A stretch of DNA of 64,000 nt from Absidia repens (GCA_002105175.1 MCGE01000007.1:558001-622000); one strand, 5' to 3'. Counted from the first letter of the stretch, positions 1-11,429 are shown. The notes: generated by a model from the sequence alone, not told the origin. Numbers and translations are program-made.

Positions 1-1167
1 GCTATTTGGAACACCAAATCAACTTTGTCAACGCACGATGCTGTCAAATCTGGAATTCTCGTTCCTGGAATACCGAATGGGTGCTTTTGCGGGATTCCTA
101 TGTGGCGTTTTGTGAAAACATTGCTTCTAGCTCTCCAACGGATGTATTTATGCTTGATAAAGGGTTTACAATGACTGCTAGTGAACCTTCCCTTTTGGGT
201 GGTTATCATTTGACGCTGACCAACCAAACGAGACGAATTCGGCTCCGGGGTAACAAACGGGAAATGGATGAATGGTGGTCGAATATCAAAAAGGTACAGG
301 CAGATAGTCCCTGGGTACGCAATCATCGTTTTGGCTCTTTTGCTCCTGTCCGACACAATGCAAAGGTTAAATGGTTTGTGGATGCTGAAAGTAAGTGATG
401 CGAAAGAAGAAAAAAAACGGAATTACTGAATTATATGATTTGATCTCAATTTATTTTTGTTTTTACTTTTGTGCTTCAAAGATCACTTCAATGCCGTGGC
501 GGAGGCAATCTTGTCTGCAAAATCAGAAATTTATATTGCGGATTGGTGGCTCTCCCCAGAACTGGTAAGACGTTATTTTGACAACTCTCCACGGTGGACT
601 GTTTACGCTAAACACTTCAACTTTTTTGATACCTAGTATCTGCGGCGCCCTCCAAGTGAAAATGAAGATTTTAGACTGGACCGGTTATTGCAACGTAAAG
701 CTCGGGAAGGTGTGATGATTTATATCGTAATTTACAAGGAAATGTCTTTGGCTTTAACTATTGATTCTGCTCACACCAAGCAATGGCTACAAAACCTACA
801 TCCTAATATTATTGTCCAACGTCACCCTGATCATACCTCGATTGACAACAATGTTTTATTCTGGTCTCACCATGAAGTAAGTTTTAAAAAACAGAAGGGA
901 AAAAAGGGAGAGTGGGTAGGAGCTAATATACTTTTACATTATTCTTGTAGAAAATTGTCGTGGTTGACAATCGATTGGCCTTTATTGGTGGTTTGGACTT
1001 ATGCTTTGGTCGTTATGATTCTCACCAGCATTCATTATCCGATTACTATCCTCATCATCAACATGAACAAGAAATCTTCCCCGGTCAAGATTATTCAAAT
1101 CCACGAAAGAAGGACTTTGCTGATGGTAATCCAAATTGTTGAAATGTCGAAAAAATGAAAACAATAT

Positions 1168-1201
<34 letters not shown>

Positions 1202-3590
1202 TTGTACCGTCCAGTTGCTCAGCACGATCTGACGTTGGTTGATAGATCAACGGTACCTAGGATGCCCTGGCATGATGTGACACTTGCCACAGTTGGGCCT
1301 ATTGCTCGCGACGCGGCACGCCACTTTATTCAACGATGGAATTATCTCAAAGCAACCAAAAGCATGCATCGACACAATTTACCATTCTTGTTACCAAAAG
1401 GTGAATACGTAGCTGCACGGGATGAATCGAAATTCAAAGGTACATGTCGAGTCCAAGCTCTCCGAAGTTCTGCACAATGGAGTTCTGGTGTTGAACGAGA
1501 GGTATGTAGAATACAATTACATACTGGTATGGTATATTTATTTACTAATTGATATTTTTTTGCCTTCGCGTTTTTAGCACTCAATTTACAATGCTTATAT
1601 GGAATGCATTAGCCAAGCGAAACATTTTATATATATTGAAAATCAATTCTTCAGTAAGTGAAAATGGATTAGGAAGTAGAAGTATCAGAGGAGTCATAGC
1701 ACTACTAACGCGTTTAATTTTTATTGTTATCTAAATATAGTTAGCGCAACAGATCAAGACAAACTCTTACGTAACAAGATTGCTCAGGCATTAGTGGAAA
1801 GAATTATCCGGGCTCATGAAGAACAAGAGAAATTTAAGGTCTTTATCATCATTCCACTGGTACCTGCTTTTGAAGGTGATTTATCGTCAAGTGACTCTGG
1901 ATCAGCAAGGTAAGCAGCGTGTAATTTGAATGAACAAAAGAGCATGTCAATACTAAACTTTTACATTTATCTACAGGTCAGTGATGCATTTCCAATATGT
2001 GTCTATATCCAGAGGAGGGAATTCCATTATAGAAAGACTTGTGCGCGCTGGCATAGAACCATCTGACTATATTGATTGGTACTCGCTACGAAACTGGGGA
2101 CGAATCCGTCAAAGAAAACAGCAAGAAGACAAAACTCCACCTGAAGATACAACGCCAACACCCAGTACAGCAACCTCTTTTGATCAGAACGAGAACGATG
2201 AACAACCATCATCATCTGGGAATAAATCAACCGACCATGTTGATGCTGATGTGGATACTGAAAACGATATTGACCCCCAAAATCTTGTTGACGGTGATGA
2301 CAGCGAATATGACGATCCAGATCAATATGTAACCGAGCTTTTATACATTCACGATAAGATCATGATTGTGGATGACAAGATTGCTTTGATTGGCTCAGGT
2401 AACAAAGAAATACGATACAAGTGAACTTTTTTTTTTTTTTTTTTGATGTTCTCACTGATTTTTTCACTTCTTTTGACTCCGGCTGTTGATTGTCTTCGTA
2501 GCAAACATCAACGATAGGTAATCAAATTATTCAAATATTATTTAAATTACCAAATCTCATTTTCTTTCTTTAGATCTCAACTAGGCAACCGGGACTCGGA
2601 AATTGCAATGGTGATCGAAGATACGGAAATGGTGGACTCTTATATGGATGGGAAGAAAGTAAATGAGCAACCAAAAAAAAAAAAAAAAAAAAGCAATGAT
2701 TGTAGAAATACTCATTATGGATATTACTATATTTATAGTACAAAGCAGCCAAGTTTGCTCATACGCTACGACTGCAGCTTTGGAAAGAGCACCTTGGACT
2801 ATTAGATTATGATGATTGGAAAGATCTACTGGGTGAAGAAAAAGGTTGCAAAGAGGATGACGACATGGTGGATTCACTACAAGTATGCTCAGCAACCGAC
2901 CAATACGGCGACGAAGCCACATCCGACCATACAGACAATGAACAACACGACTCGATGCATGATAATCATCGTCGTCAAAGCCACAAGTTCCGTCATCGTC
3001 GTCATAAGAAACATCACCACCGACATAGCCACAACAAAAGAAACAATGTCGAAGATATTCAGATCTGTGAAGCAGAAGAACCTGTACAAATGATCGATCG
3101 CTTCAGCCGCACTCAAAGTTTATACGATACTTATAGCAAATCGGCAGCTCGTGGTTGTGGTGAAGAAGGTGAAGACGAACATTTGGATGCCAAGGCACTG
3201 GACCCCCTCTCTGATCAATGCTATTATCATCTTTGGCGCAAAACAGCGGAAACCAATACTTTGATTTATCGTCGTCTCTTCAGATGTGTTCCGGATGACA
3301 CTGTTGCCACTTACCAAGAGCACCGCGTTTTTACTGGAATGGTACCCGCCGATGACACCGCCGATGGACAGAGTGGATCACCATCCACATCATCACCACC
3401 ACCATCATCAACGCTTTACTCAACCAATCACGTCGCCGATCCACTTTTATCTGGGCAAGAAATCCGTCAAGAACTGGAACAAATCAATGGGCATTTGGTG
3501 CAATTCCCCGTCAATTATCTCAAGGATGAAAACATGATTGAATCCAACAACATCATCGACTCTGTGACACCCATGGTTATTTTTACTTGA
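1..3590 (+). CDS. PLD1: Phospholipase D, PLD1/Spo14 type, 5' end missing
   Basis: Phosphatidylcholine-hydrolysing phospholipase D, which makes phosphatidic acid at membranes. I read eleven exons: 1-390, 482-564, 637-876, 951-1125, 1215-1501, 1578-1653, 1741-1909, 1977-2398, 2502-2517, 2574-2658 and 2739-3590. All junctions are GT-AG and in frame, giving about 930 residues. The first exon is the C-terminal half of a PH domain, ending in the family linker FGSFAPVR. HKD motif 1 is HEKIVVVD (873-968) followed by GGLDLC. IYIENQFF follows near 1625-1653. HKD motif 2 is IHDKIMIVD (2347-2373) followed by GSANINDRS. Between the catalytic halves lies an acidic, Ser/Thr/Gln-rich insert (about 2110-2330), and the C-terminal part carries a His-rich stretch (about 2955-3030). 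The upstream PX and PH portion lies outside the window. A polyadenylation signal AATAAA lies near 3621. Family assignment is very secure; regulation cannot be read. Confidence 0.95.
1171..1200 (+). repeat. (ATT)10 microsatellite in a phospholipase D intron
   Basis: Ten perfect ATT units lie in the 89-base intron 1126-1214. They sit close to the acceptor, where they may partly replace a polypyrimidine tract. Confidence 0.95.
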
Positions 3591-3916
3591 TTTTATTTAT
3601 TTTTGAATTTATTTGAAATGAAATAAAAACCGTTATATTCGTATTTTATTATTACTCATTCTTATTCTTGTGCCACTCAGTGTCTTTTTTTGCGCCCATG
3701 TTTTGGCTTTATTCCCTTTTCTTCATTCCTGTCTTATTTTATTTCTTCTCCCTCTCTTTTATTTATTCCTTTTTTATTGTCTTCATTATTAGACATTGAC
3801 CATACTTGCATTGTATTTAGTTTTTAGCTGTAATTGAACGCTCCCCCTCCCCTCCCAATAATGTAGAACCACTTTTATGGGACCAGGATATGTCATCTTT
3901 TTGCTAAAAATATATA
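3591..3916. other. 3' flank of the phospholipase D gene
   Basis: AT-rich, pyrimidine-rich sequence holding the polyadenylation region of the upstream gene (AATAAA near 3621). I see no coding potential before the repeat that starts near 3917. Confidence 0.6.
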
Positions 3917-4640
3917 ATTGAAATCCCGCCCACGTGGTGATATTATTTTTATTTATTCCCAATTTTTTTCTTCTTTATTTTTTCTCCTTCACTTTTTTCT
4001 TCTCCATTCAACTTCTTTGAGGTCATGGTGATCATATTTTAGTATTAGGACTAGTTTAGAAGGGTTTTCAGAACAAGGACTACAAGATGCATGGGGAACC
4101 CTTTCATTTTGGCTTCAGGATTTAGAATCCCCATTAGTTAGCCTTCATTAGCTTAATTTTGTGTTAGTCTGTCTATAATTTGTATCTGCATCTAAATAAA
4201 ACATGTATATTTGCACATGATTCAATGAAAATGTCCCATAAGTCTCTCTCTCTTGTCTTGTGCAATAGATTCCTTTTTACCATCGCCCCTTGGCTGACTC
4301 GTTATACTTCACTAAAGAATATTCTCTGACTTTTGTCATACCTTCACACTATATTAGATTCCCTTTTACAATTGTCCCCTTTAGTTTAATGTTGACCGTT
4401 ACTTAGATCTCACATTAGTCTCTCTCACTCTTTCTCCAATATATCTTTCCATTAAATACTTTTGTTGCAATGAATTCTTCGTCTTTAGTTTTAATATTTA
4501 TTAGTATCTACCAAACCAATATACTTCAATAAAAATGTTTCCTTTTTACTAACCATCTTCTGACACATCGTATAATAATTATGTCGCTATTATAGCTGTT
4601 TTGTGAGTGTCCTGCTAAGCACTTGTTTTCTAGTTTATCC
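3917..4640 (+). repeat. Family A dispersed repeat, copy 1
   Basis: The head is GAAATCCCGCCCACGTGG near 3919. A pyrimidine tract, then CTAGTTTAGAAGGG, the loop motif ACAAGATGCATGGGGAA (4081-4097) and CCCTTTCATTTTGG follow. AAATAAAAC occurs near 4195. The tail has degenerate internal repeats of the type CAATAGATTCC...TAGTCTCTC and ends near TTCTAGTTTATCC. The same order of blocks is seen in the other copies. No protein is encoded. The 3' boundary is approximate. Confidence 0.85.
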
Positions 4641-4847
4641 CAGTCGTGTCCGGCATTTGGTGCTTATTTTTACACTGACAACTACGGTCTGCCTCTCCCC
4701 TCTCGCACTACACCAAACAAACAACCCTCCCCCTGACACATAGTAAATCGAATCTTTTCTAAAGCTCTAATGGAGCGCTAGAGTGTTTATTGTAGATAAA
4801 ATAAATCCGATATAATAATTCTAAATAACTAAGTAGTAACTAACAGT
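4641..4847. other. Short spacer before AHA1
   Basis: AT-rich spacer with no gene seen. It forms the 3' flank of the minus-strand AHA1 gene. Confidence 0.5.
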
Positions 4848-5143
4848 CTAAAAAACAGCACCAAAACCAAATGTTTGTTTAATAGCACGCCAGTAGTAAC
4901 CATTCCAGTTGTTTCGAGTCAGTTCTTCTTCACCCAAAGGCAATCCCGTTTGTTTGATATGTAATTTGACACCATCACTTCCTTGATCAAAGTCAAAGGT
5001 CACAGTAGAATAAAGACCAGCAGGCCATGCACCCAAACGCCATGTCTGGACAATCTTCTTATCAGGTACCTAATAGAAATAAAAAAAATAAAAAAATAAG
5101 ATCAGTGACCTTCTTCGTCCGCCATCTCTCGTGTCCCCCCCCC

Positions 5144-5181
<38 letters not shown>

Positions 5182-6582
5182 TACAAGCTCTAAGATCTTG
5201 CCAGAAACGTTACCATTGAAGAGTTCGAAGGAGCTACCAATTTCCCGGGAGATCTTAGCAGGTCCACGAGACCATGCAGAAACACGTTGGGGATCCAATA
5301 AAGTTTCATATAATTCGTGTGCTGAGGTTTGAAATTCGACATCGTCGTTCATAGCCACGGTATTGACCTTCTTGTTTGCGGGAGTAGTAGTAGTGACACT
5401 AGCAGCTTCGGAACTGTTGTTGCTGGTGGTGGATTTGTTGATGTGAGTGACATTACTACGTTCTTTGGTGACACCGGGTTGGATAACATTTTGACCATTT
5501 TCGATATAGACGTCAGAACTATGGTCTGGGTAACAACTAAATATTAATATCAAGCCTTATTTCCTTCTTCCCAAGAAAAAACAACAACAGTAACCACTCA
5601 ATGCATTTTTTTTTTATGTGCTTACTTTTAATCATATCAGAGGAAAACGCCATCAATTTCTTGCGTAAAACAGGCACCAATGATTTTTTGATCAGATCAC
5701 GCACTGGTTGTTTGGCGCTCGTCTCATTTTCAACAGAGATGTCAAACTAAACAAAGCAAAAAAAAAAAAAAAAAAACGGCATGGTGAGTGGAAAAAAAAA
5801 AAAAGATAGATGCATTCATAAATTTATATATATATATATAACTTACCACGTACTCGTCTTCATCAGTATCATGCGCAACTTCGGGAATAAGGATTTTTCC
5901 AGAAGCTTCGGTTCCATCGGAAGCAGTTCCTAATTAATACACCCAAAAAAAAATGGTGAGTACAAAAGGTAATGACAGCACACACGCTTTCCCCTTGCCA
6001 CCCATCACCATCATTATCATTCATTGTTCCTCATTTACCTTTCCAAGCCAATTGAATGCGCACGTCAAAAATGGTAATGAGCTTGCCTTTGCGTTGACAT
6101 AACTCAACATCACCATCGGTTTCTACCATCTTAGTAATCTCGACTTGAGTACCATTGTTTTCAGCCTTGAGACCTTCCAATTGTTCAGTAAAATATTTTT
6201 GTGACCAGGGCAAGCAATTCTTGTTCACCCTAAAGAAAAAAATTATTCACCGCGGAAGAAAGAGAATTCAATGCGTTAGAGTTTGTGCATATGTTATTTT
6301 TTTCACCAGTATTCCTATATTCTTCCCCCTCCCCCCAGCCCAGTCCATATCAGTGCCATAATAAAACAATAAAGAACTGTTATTCGGAAAATGATAAAAG
6401 GACGAGGGCATGTTGAATTCACCGTGTTACTGTTGCGAACGTTTCCTTACCAATGCCTATAAATAAAAGGGTCATTAGTTTTTTTATTATGAATCAGGGT
6501 AGCTTCAATAATATTTTTTTTATTGATATTTTTAGCGTTCTATGTACTCCTACCAGTTGTTGACGTTTTTCCAGTTGGACAT
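4848..6582 (-). CDS. AHA1: Activator of Hsp90 ATPase, AHA1
   Basis: Cochaperone that stimulates the Hsp90 ATPase cycle in the cytosol. Seven exons on the minus strand: 6554-6582, 6451-6456, 6039-6229, 5847-5929, 5626-5746, 5185-5525 and 4848-5069. They join in frame to 330 residues. The N-terminal domain starts MSNWKNVNNWHWVNKNCLPW, the family signature, followed by the EVEITKM-type strand region. The C-terminal AHSA1/START-like domain starts near FQTSAHELYETLLDP and contains KIVQTWRLGAWPAG and a WNGYYW motif near the end. Exon 2 is only six bases long yet encodes the invariant His/Trp junction of NNWHWV. Several introns contain long poly(A)/poly(T) runs (for example 5151-5178). It is read in the same direction as the septin upstream of it. 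Identity is secure. Confidence 0.95.
5151..5178 (+). repeat. Poly(T) tract of about 28 bases inside an AHA1 intron
   Basis: An uninterrupted T run on the + strand (poly-A in the transcript) lies in the intron between AHA1 exons 6 and 7. Length may be affected by sequencing. Confidence 0.8.
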
Positions 6583-7072
6583 GATATTAAAGAAAAGAGA
6601 AGTGAAAAAAAAAAAAAAAAAAAAAAATAGAAACGGAAAGAAAAGCAGAGAAAGAAAATTCGCGCAACCGCCGCCGCCCACCCAAAAAAGTAAACAAATG
6701 TTGGCGGTAATTGAATGTTTTTTTGTTTTTTATTGAAAAAGAGGGGGTTGGAATAAAAAGACAAAATCATAATTCATCACCTATCAAAAAGATGAAGAAG
6801 AAAAATAAAAAGAGAAGAAGAGAAAGAAAAAAACAAATATAGTAATATTTAAATATAAAAAAAAAATAAAATCGAGTCGATTGATTTCATTTAAGCAGGG
6901 CTGGCACCTGGCACCATATTAGGGTTGGGTGAGGTGACCGATTGATGAGGGCTGTTAGGTCCCACTGGCTGGATGGCCGCTCCTTGGTTCTCACCAGGGC
7001 TCATCATAGGGTTGTTGTTGGATGATGCAACAGATTGATGAGGGCTGCTTGGATTTTGGTTGGCAGGCATGT
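6583..7072. other. AHA1 promoter region and CDC10 3' flank, with a frame-shifted repeat tail
   Basis: About 490 bases between two minus-strand genes. Bases 6583-6890 are A-rich with poly(A) and poly(T) runs and would hold the AHA1 promoter and the septin polyadenylation site. Bases 6891-7076 encode, in a frame different from the septin end, a 61-residue stretch with two units of the type NSPHQSVTSPNP. These match the unit seen just upstream in the septin reading frame, so this looks like the lost C-terminal tail of CDC10. Confidence 0.6.
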
Positions 7073-8850
7073 TCATCGATGGGAGGTCGTGCCTTGGCTG
7101 CTGTCATTTGGGCTCATCATCACAGGGTTGGGAGAAGAAGTGACAGAGTGAGGGCTGTTTGGTATATTAGATTGAGAGGATGTGCCAAATGAACCTTGAC
7201 CTTGACCTTGACCTTGCTGCCCAGGATGATAATTGGAAGCGGTGGCAGCGGCTGCAGCAGGCCATTGGTTGGGACGGTTTGATTGGGAGGCATTGTTGAG
7301 ATTGCTTTGACTGCCACTAGGGTGAGTCGACTCTTTAATGGCCAGCAATTGTTTGGCTCTGAAAGCTTCATAGTGAATTTGAGCCGTAGTTTCGATTAAA
7401 TCCTGCAGGTGTGTTCGAGTCAAAAAGTTACGGAGGTAAATAAATTCGCAATGCTCTTCATTTTCGACTAAATAGTACAAAAAAAAAATTAGTTGGTTGT
7501 ACTTTCGGTTTTGATATATATATATATATAAATCTGATTATTACCATTGATGACGCCGTATCGATTTTTTCTACCACGAACAGGTTTACCATCGATCACC
7601 ACGTTCCTTTCAGATCCAACAATAGCAAAAGGAAGGAGGTCCTAATTTTTTAAAACGTAGATCATCAGCCGTTTAATTCTAAAAGACTCATTATCACTTA
7701 CGCGAATACTTTCGTTCAAAGCTTGCTCTTGCTCGTCATCCTCGTCACTTTCATAAGGATACAGTTTGATATTGTGGAAAGTCAGCTCTGCTTTGATCTA
7801 CCCCCCCCCAAAAAAAAAATAAAACAATTAAAGATCCGCCGCCTATTATTGACTTAATCATTTACCCTCTGCTTAAAGGCTTGACGTTCCTCGATAGTCA
7901 GCGAATCGGATTTTGCAATGACAGGTACAACGTTCACTACTTCTGAAAGTTTTTTGAGTACAACAATATCAATAGGTTTCAATCTAAGAAAACATGTTTA
8001 GAAGAAAGAAGGATAAAACCTGTCATAGAGGTGATTTTGAAAAGAAAAAGTTTTAAAAAAAAGCCTTACGCATGACCAGTGGGGCTAATGAAAAAAAGGC
8101 AACAATGGATTCGACTATCTTGAATATATCGTTCACGAGTAGCAGTTAATTCTTTTCTAAGATAGGCAGAATGCTGATCTTTGATATATTTGATAATAGG
8201 TTCCCAACTGCATATAAAAAAAAAAAAAAAAAAAAAAAGGATCAGGATGTGAATTCAAACACCGCTTTTGGTTTACCAATTTTCGTTATTGACTTGATCA
8301 CCATAGCCAGGGGTATCTACTATATTGAGTCGAAGATGGACACCATTCTCTTCAACCACTAAAAAAACAAAAAAAAAATTGGCATAAGAATGTTGGGACC
8401 CACTTCGATTAATTATGATCATGTATGTGTGATTACAGTGAGAGACCGTCTCAATTTCGGTAGTTTGACGAGTAGGTTCATCAGCAGCTAACCTTGCTTT
8501 ACTTTCAATTAGATGCGAAGCAAAAATAGTATTTACCAATGTGGACTTTCCTAGGCCAGATTGTCCTGGGTACAAAGAAAAAAAAAAACATCATCAAATT
8601 GGCATGATCATCATCTATGCTTCCTTTTCTTCAAATTACCGACGACCATGACATTGAAATGAAACCCTCTTTTCAATAATTTCTTTTCAATTTGTTGTGT
8701 AATAGTATCAAACCCTACATATCCCTCTAGGGATGTCTGTTCATCACATAGGTAAATGATGTTTTATTAGTTTCTTTAAACATCATCACACGTTTTCTTT
8801 TTTATTATTATTACGGCAACTGGATCAACGACAAGTGAACTTGAAGACAT
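7073..8850 (-). CDS. CDC10: Septin, CDC10 type
   Basis: GTP-binding cytoskeletal protein that assembles into hetero-oligomeric filaments at septa and branch sites. Nine exons on the minus strand start at 8850 ([12 protein letters not shown], exon 8815-8850) and end in the large exon 7073-7467. About 395 residues. Septin features in order: polybasic and N-terminal signature [21 protein letters not shown]-loop [10 protein letters not shown]3 DTPGYGD, G4 AKSD, the septin unique element with GRKNRYG and [17 protein letters not shown]. The alignment I recall with yeast Cdc10 is close over the whole G domain. Unlike yeast Cdc10, the C-terminus carries a long Gln/Asn/Ser/Pro-rich tail (GQGQGQG, then [12 protein letters not shown]). 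The reading frame stops at 7073, while the same repeat continues in another frame (see findings). One exon boundary near 8070 may be off by one base. Confidence 0.94.
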
Positions 8851-9277
8851 TGTTAAGTTTTCAAGAAGAAAAAGAAAGAAAGGGAAAAAAAAAGGAGTGT
8901 AAACTTGACTAGAAGGAAAGAAAGAAGAAAAAAAAAAAGGAGAAGAAAACAAAAGGGGATAAGTAAGAATGTAGGATAGGTAAAGTTTTTAAAACTCTTT
9001 TTTTTTTTTAAAGGAAGGAGAGAAGAATCATGCTACCCCTTCCTTTTTAATGCCTTTCACTCCTTCATCTTGCCTTTGATCACCCCCCCCCTTTTTTTTG
9101 GCATATAGTATTTTACGTTACAATTGGGACAAAGTGCAATTTTTTTTTTCGGACGATAGGAACTGGAAATTATGACGAGGTATAAATTTTTTGAGACACT
9201 TGTTACAATTTTTTAACACTCAGAGAGAGTGAAAAAAAAAAGAGAGATCCCCCCGGCCATCCAAAAAAAAAGGGGGA
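8851..9277. other. Upstream region of CDC10, no gene seen
   Basis: AT-rich with long A and T runs (for example 9001-9010, 9092-9099). Presumably holds the CDC10 promoter. Confidence 0.5.
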
Positions 9278-9849
9278 TTGTATGTAGTCCGCCTTTGCCA
9301 CCAACACGCGCCCTGTCATCTTTTCCGTCCTACAATTCTATATTACAGCCCAAAATACTTTGACATCCAGCTCTTCAAGCATCCAATTTTTCAATCGCAA
9401 GGATTCATGAGGTTCCAACAAATTTTTTTTGTAAACCGCCCAACGGAAAAATTGCCAGTCCTCACAAGCATTTTTTAGGCAATGCGAATCCCCTATATAA
9501 CGTGTGTCATTCATTCCCAATGCTCAGCTAGAGATGTCAAGTTGGGCCGACATATTAATACTGCTGCTGATGTATGGCGTGAGTACGAATTGGGTCTTGA
9601 TGGTTGCCCTTCGGTGCAATTTTTGGAACAAAAAGTTTGGTGTGCTGGCTGGCGGAAAAAGCCCGGCCAGAGTCACCATTTTTTCCGCTAGCCGTACAAT
9701 TTATACACGACGAATTTAAACGACTTACTGCTTTTCCATCGAATAAGTTCATCGCAAGAAGCTTCTATCATGTTGAAAAACGCATACGCAAACACTTTTC
9801 GAAAACCTTGAATGGGCCTTGGAAGCTGGTGAATGCGAAGAAGATATAG
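9278..9849 (+). pseudogene. Decayed GCR1_C-like DNA-binding ORF
   Basis: One frame is open from about 9278 except for a TAG at 9476-9478. It continues to 9691 and contains GRHINTAADVWREYELGL, then DGCPSVQFLEQK, a Trp-rich segment and HHFF. The similarity continues in the +1 frame from 9664 (AVQFIHDEFKRLTAF) to a stop at 9849. The order Thr-x-DLW-x-E-x-x-x-GL-x-G-x-PSV-x-x-LE, then W-R, FF and an I-x-DE helix, is that of the GCR1_C (PF12550) DNA-binding domain. That domain is found in fungal Gcr1/Hot1/Msn1 factors and in Crypton-type tyrosine-recombinase elements. With one stop and one frameshift this copy is broken. Mobile-element origin is inference. Confidence 0.6.
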
Positions 9850-10480
9850 TTAAATTTAATAATTAAACGCATTGGTGCTTTGCTGAATTTTGGGAAATTG
9901 TCGATGAACTGGGTGTCAGGTTTCTCTCTCTCTCTCTCTTTTTTTTTTTGATGTGTGGGATTTGTGATGCATTAAAAAAAAAAGTGGGCGCATATTTACA
10001 CTCCGCCCCACATAACATTTCCTGATTTTTCTCCCACTTTTCTTTCTTTCTCTTTCAGGACATCATCTTCAATGGACTCTCAATAAGGTATTGGTCAACT
10101 TGGATTAGCGGTTAGCACTTGAATAAGAGGCATTTTGAAAAACGCAAATCAAACATCATGGGGAAATCTTTTCATTTTAGATTTAGGATTTGGGACCCCC
10201 CATTAGATCAACCTTCATCTTTAACTATTGATATGAAACCGTCATTAGATTAGTTTAGTATTAGATGTCATAGTTTATATCTATATCTGAATAAAATTTA
10301 TATTATGTTTTTCCTATTACAACAGTCATTCATACATTTAATTGTCTTGTCGATGGGTACACATATGTGTAGACAAAGAACTGGTTTATGTGCGTGTGTG
10401 TGTGTGTGTGTGTATCAAGAAACGTGGTATTAGGCAACGTTGACCAATTATAATGCCTAATGACCTACATTTACGTAATA
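9850..10480. repeat. Family C repeat fragment and simple repeats
   Basis: About 9960-10320 resembles a stretch at 57080-57400. Both have a head like ACTCCGCxCxCA, then AGGCATTTTGAAAAA, a block related to the family A core (CATGGGGAAATCTTTTCATTT, GATTTAGGATTTGGGACC) and end in ATATCTGAATAAAAT. A (GT)n run lies at 10396-10413 and a (CT)n run near 9923-9939. No gene seen. Confidence 0.55.
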
Positions 10481-10490
10481 AATGTTGTAT

Positions 10491-10840
10491 TCAATGTGTG
10501 GGTGCGCGTATGTAGAAAAGAAATGGCAGACCATTTTTTGCTACCTCCATCATTTCGCACTTCTCAGTTTGGTTGAGCGTGTTGAAAAAATAGAATGCGT
10601 TAGACGCCTCTTGCATTTCAAGCATTTGTGAGGACCCTTTAGGGCCGACAATTGAGCTCATCGTTCCATCGATCGGTATTTTTTGAGCGTGTTGAAGGCA
10701 AGAAGCCAACTAGGATGGGGAGGAGCTTAAACGCACCGGCCATTTCCAAAGGATTTGCGGACAATTGCTCAGGGGGGGACAACAGACGGACCCAGGCCTC
10801 CAAAATAAAATAAATAAAGTAATCCACTCCTTATAAATAT
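10491..10840 (-). pseudogene. Possible decayed coding fragment, unidentified
   Basis: The minus strand from about 10840 reads EAWVRLLSPPEQLSANPLEM and onward to GFLPST. It then appears to continue in another frame as LQHAQKIPIDGTMSS through LNQTEKCEMMEV to a stop near 10491. The composition is protein-like, but there is no intact start or single frame and I do not recognise the family. It may be a relic of a mobile-element gene, or chance. Confidence 0.25.
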
Positions 10841-11109
10841 GATAGTTTATGTCGTCTTTTTTAAATCTAATTGTAATAGTTAATAATTCCATTGGGGGTG
10901 GGGTAGATATTTGGATGCTGGATCTCATTCTGGGCGTTAAAGGGGGGCGTTCTCAAAAATCTACTAATCACCACAGACTGTAGATGGCACATTTTCCGCT
11001 GTTGGTGTCCTCGGAAAACTCCGATTTTACGAGAAGCTTTTTTTTGTGTGGTGGCCTCTCATCCACTTTTGTTCTATTTTTTTTTTTTTTTTTAAACCTG
11101 TTAACACCT
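10841..11109. other. Upstream region of the NAA38-like gene
   Basis: The region carries a T-rich tract (11078-11093) just before the proposed start at 11110. It probably contains the promoter. Confidence 0.4.
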
Positions 11110-11429
11110 ATGGGTATTACTGATATCAACAAAGTCAATCTATTACGGTCTTACCTGAACTTTAAGGCAAGAATTGAAATATCTGATGGAAGAATATTTA
11201 TTGGTACCTTTGTATGTATTGATAAACAAAAAAATATCATCTTGGCTCAAGCTGAAGAACATCGAAAAGGTATTTAAGATTCCGTAGTTATATAGCAATG
11301 CAACGCAACGTGATCTGACAATGCCATACTCTATCTTTTACAGATGAAAAACGACTGGTTGGTCTTGTCATGATTCCTGGTATCCACTTGGTCAAAGTAG
11401 AAACCGAAGATCTTGATCTATATACCTAG
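11110..11429 (+). CDS. NAA38: LSM-domain protein, NatC auxiliary subunit NAA38-like
   Basis: Small Sm-fold protein related to LSMD1/NAA38, the accessory subunit of the NatC N-terminal acetyltransferase. Two exons, 11110-11269 and 11344-11429, give 81 residues. Sm1 is visible as LRSYLNFKARIEISDGRIFI followed by GTFVCIDKQKNIILAQAEEH. Sm2 is RLVGLVMIPGIHLVKVE, where the MIPG/MVPG-H motif is typical of NAA38 rather than of spliceosomal Lsm proteins. I chose the ATG at 11110; an in-frame ATG at 10984 would add a Phe-rich leader and is unlikely. Polyadenylation signals AATAAA lie at about 11601 and 11626, overlapping the convergent neighbour's 3' end. Confidence 0.87.
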
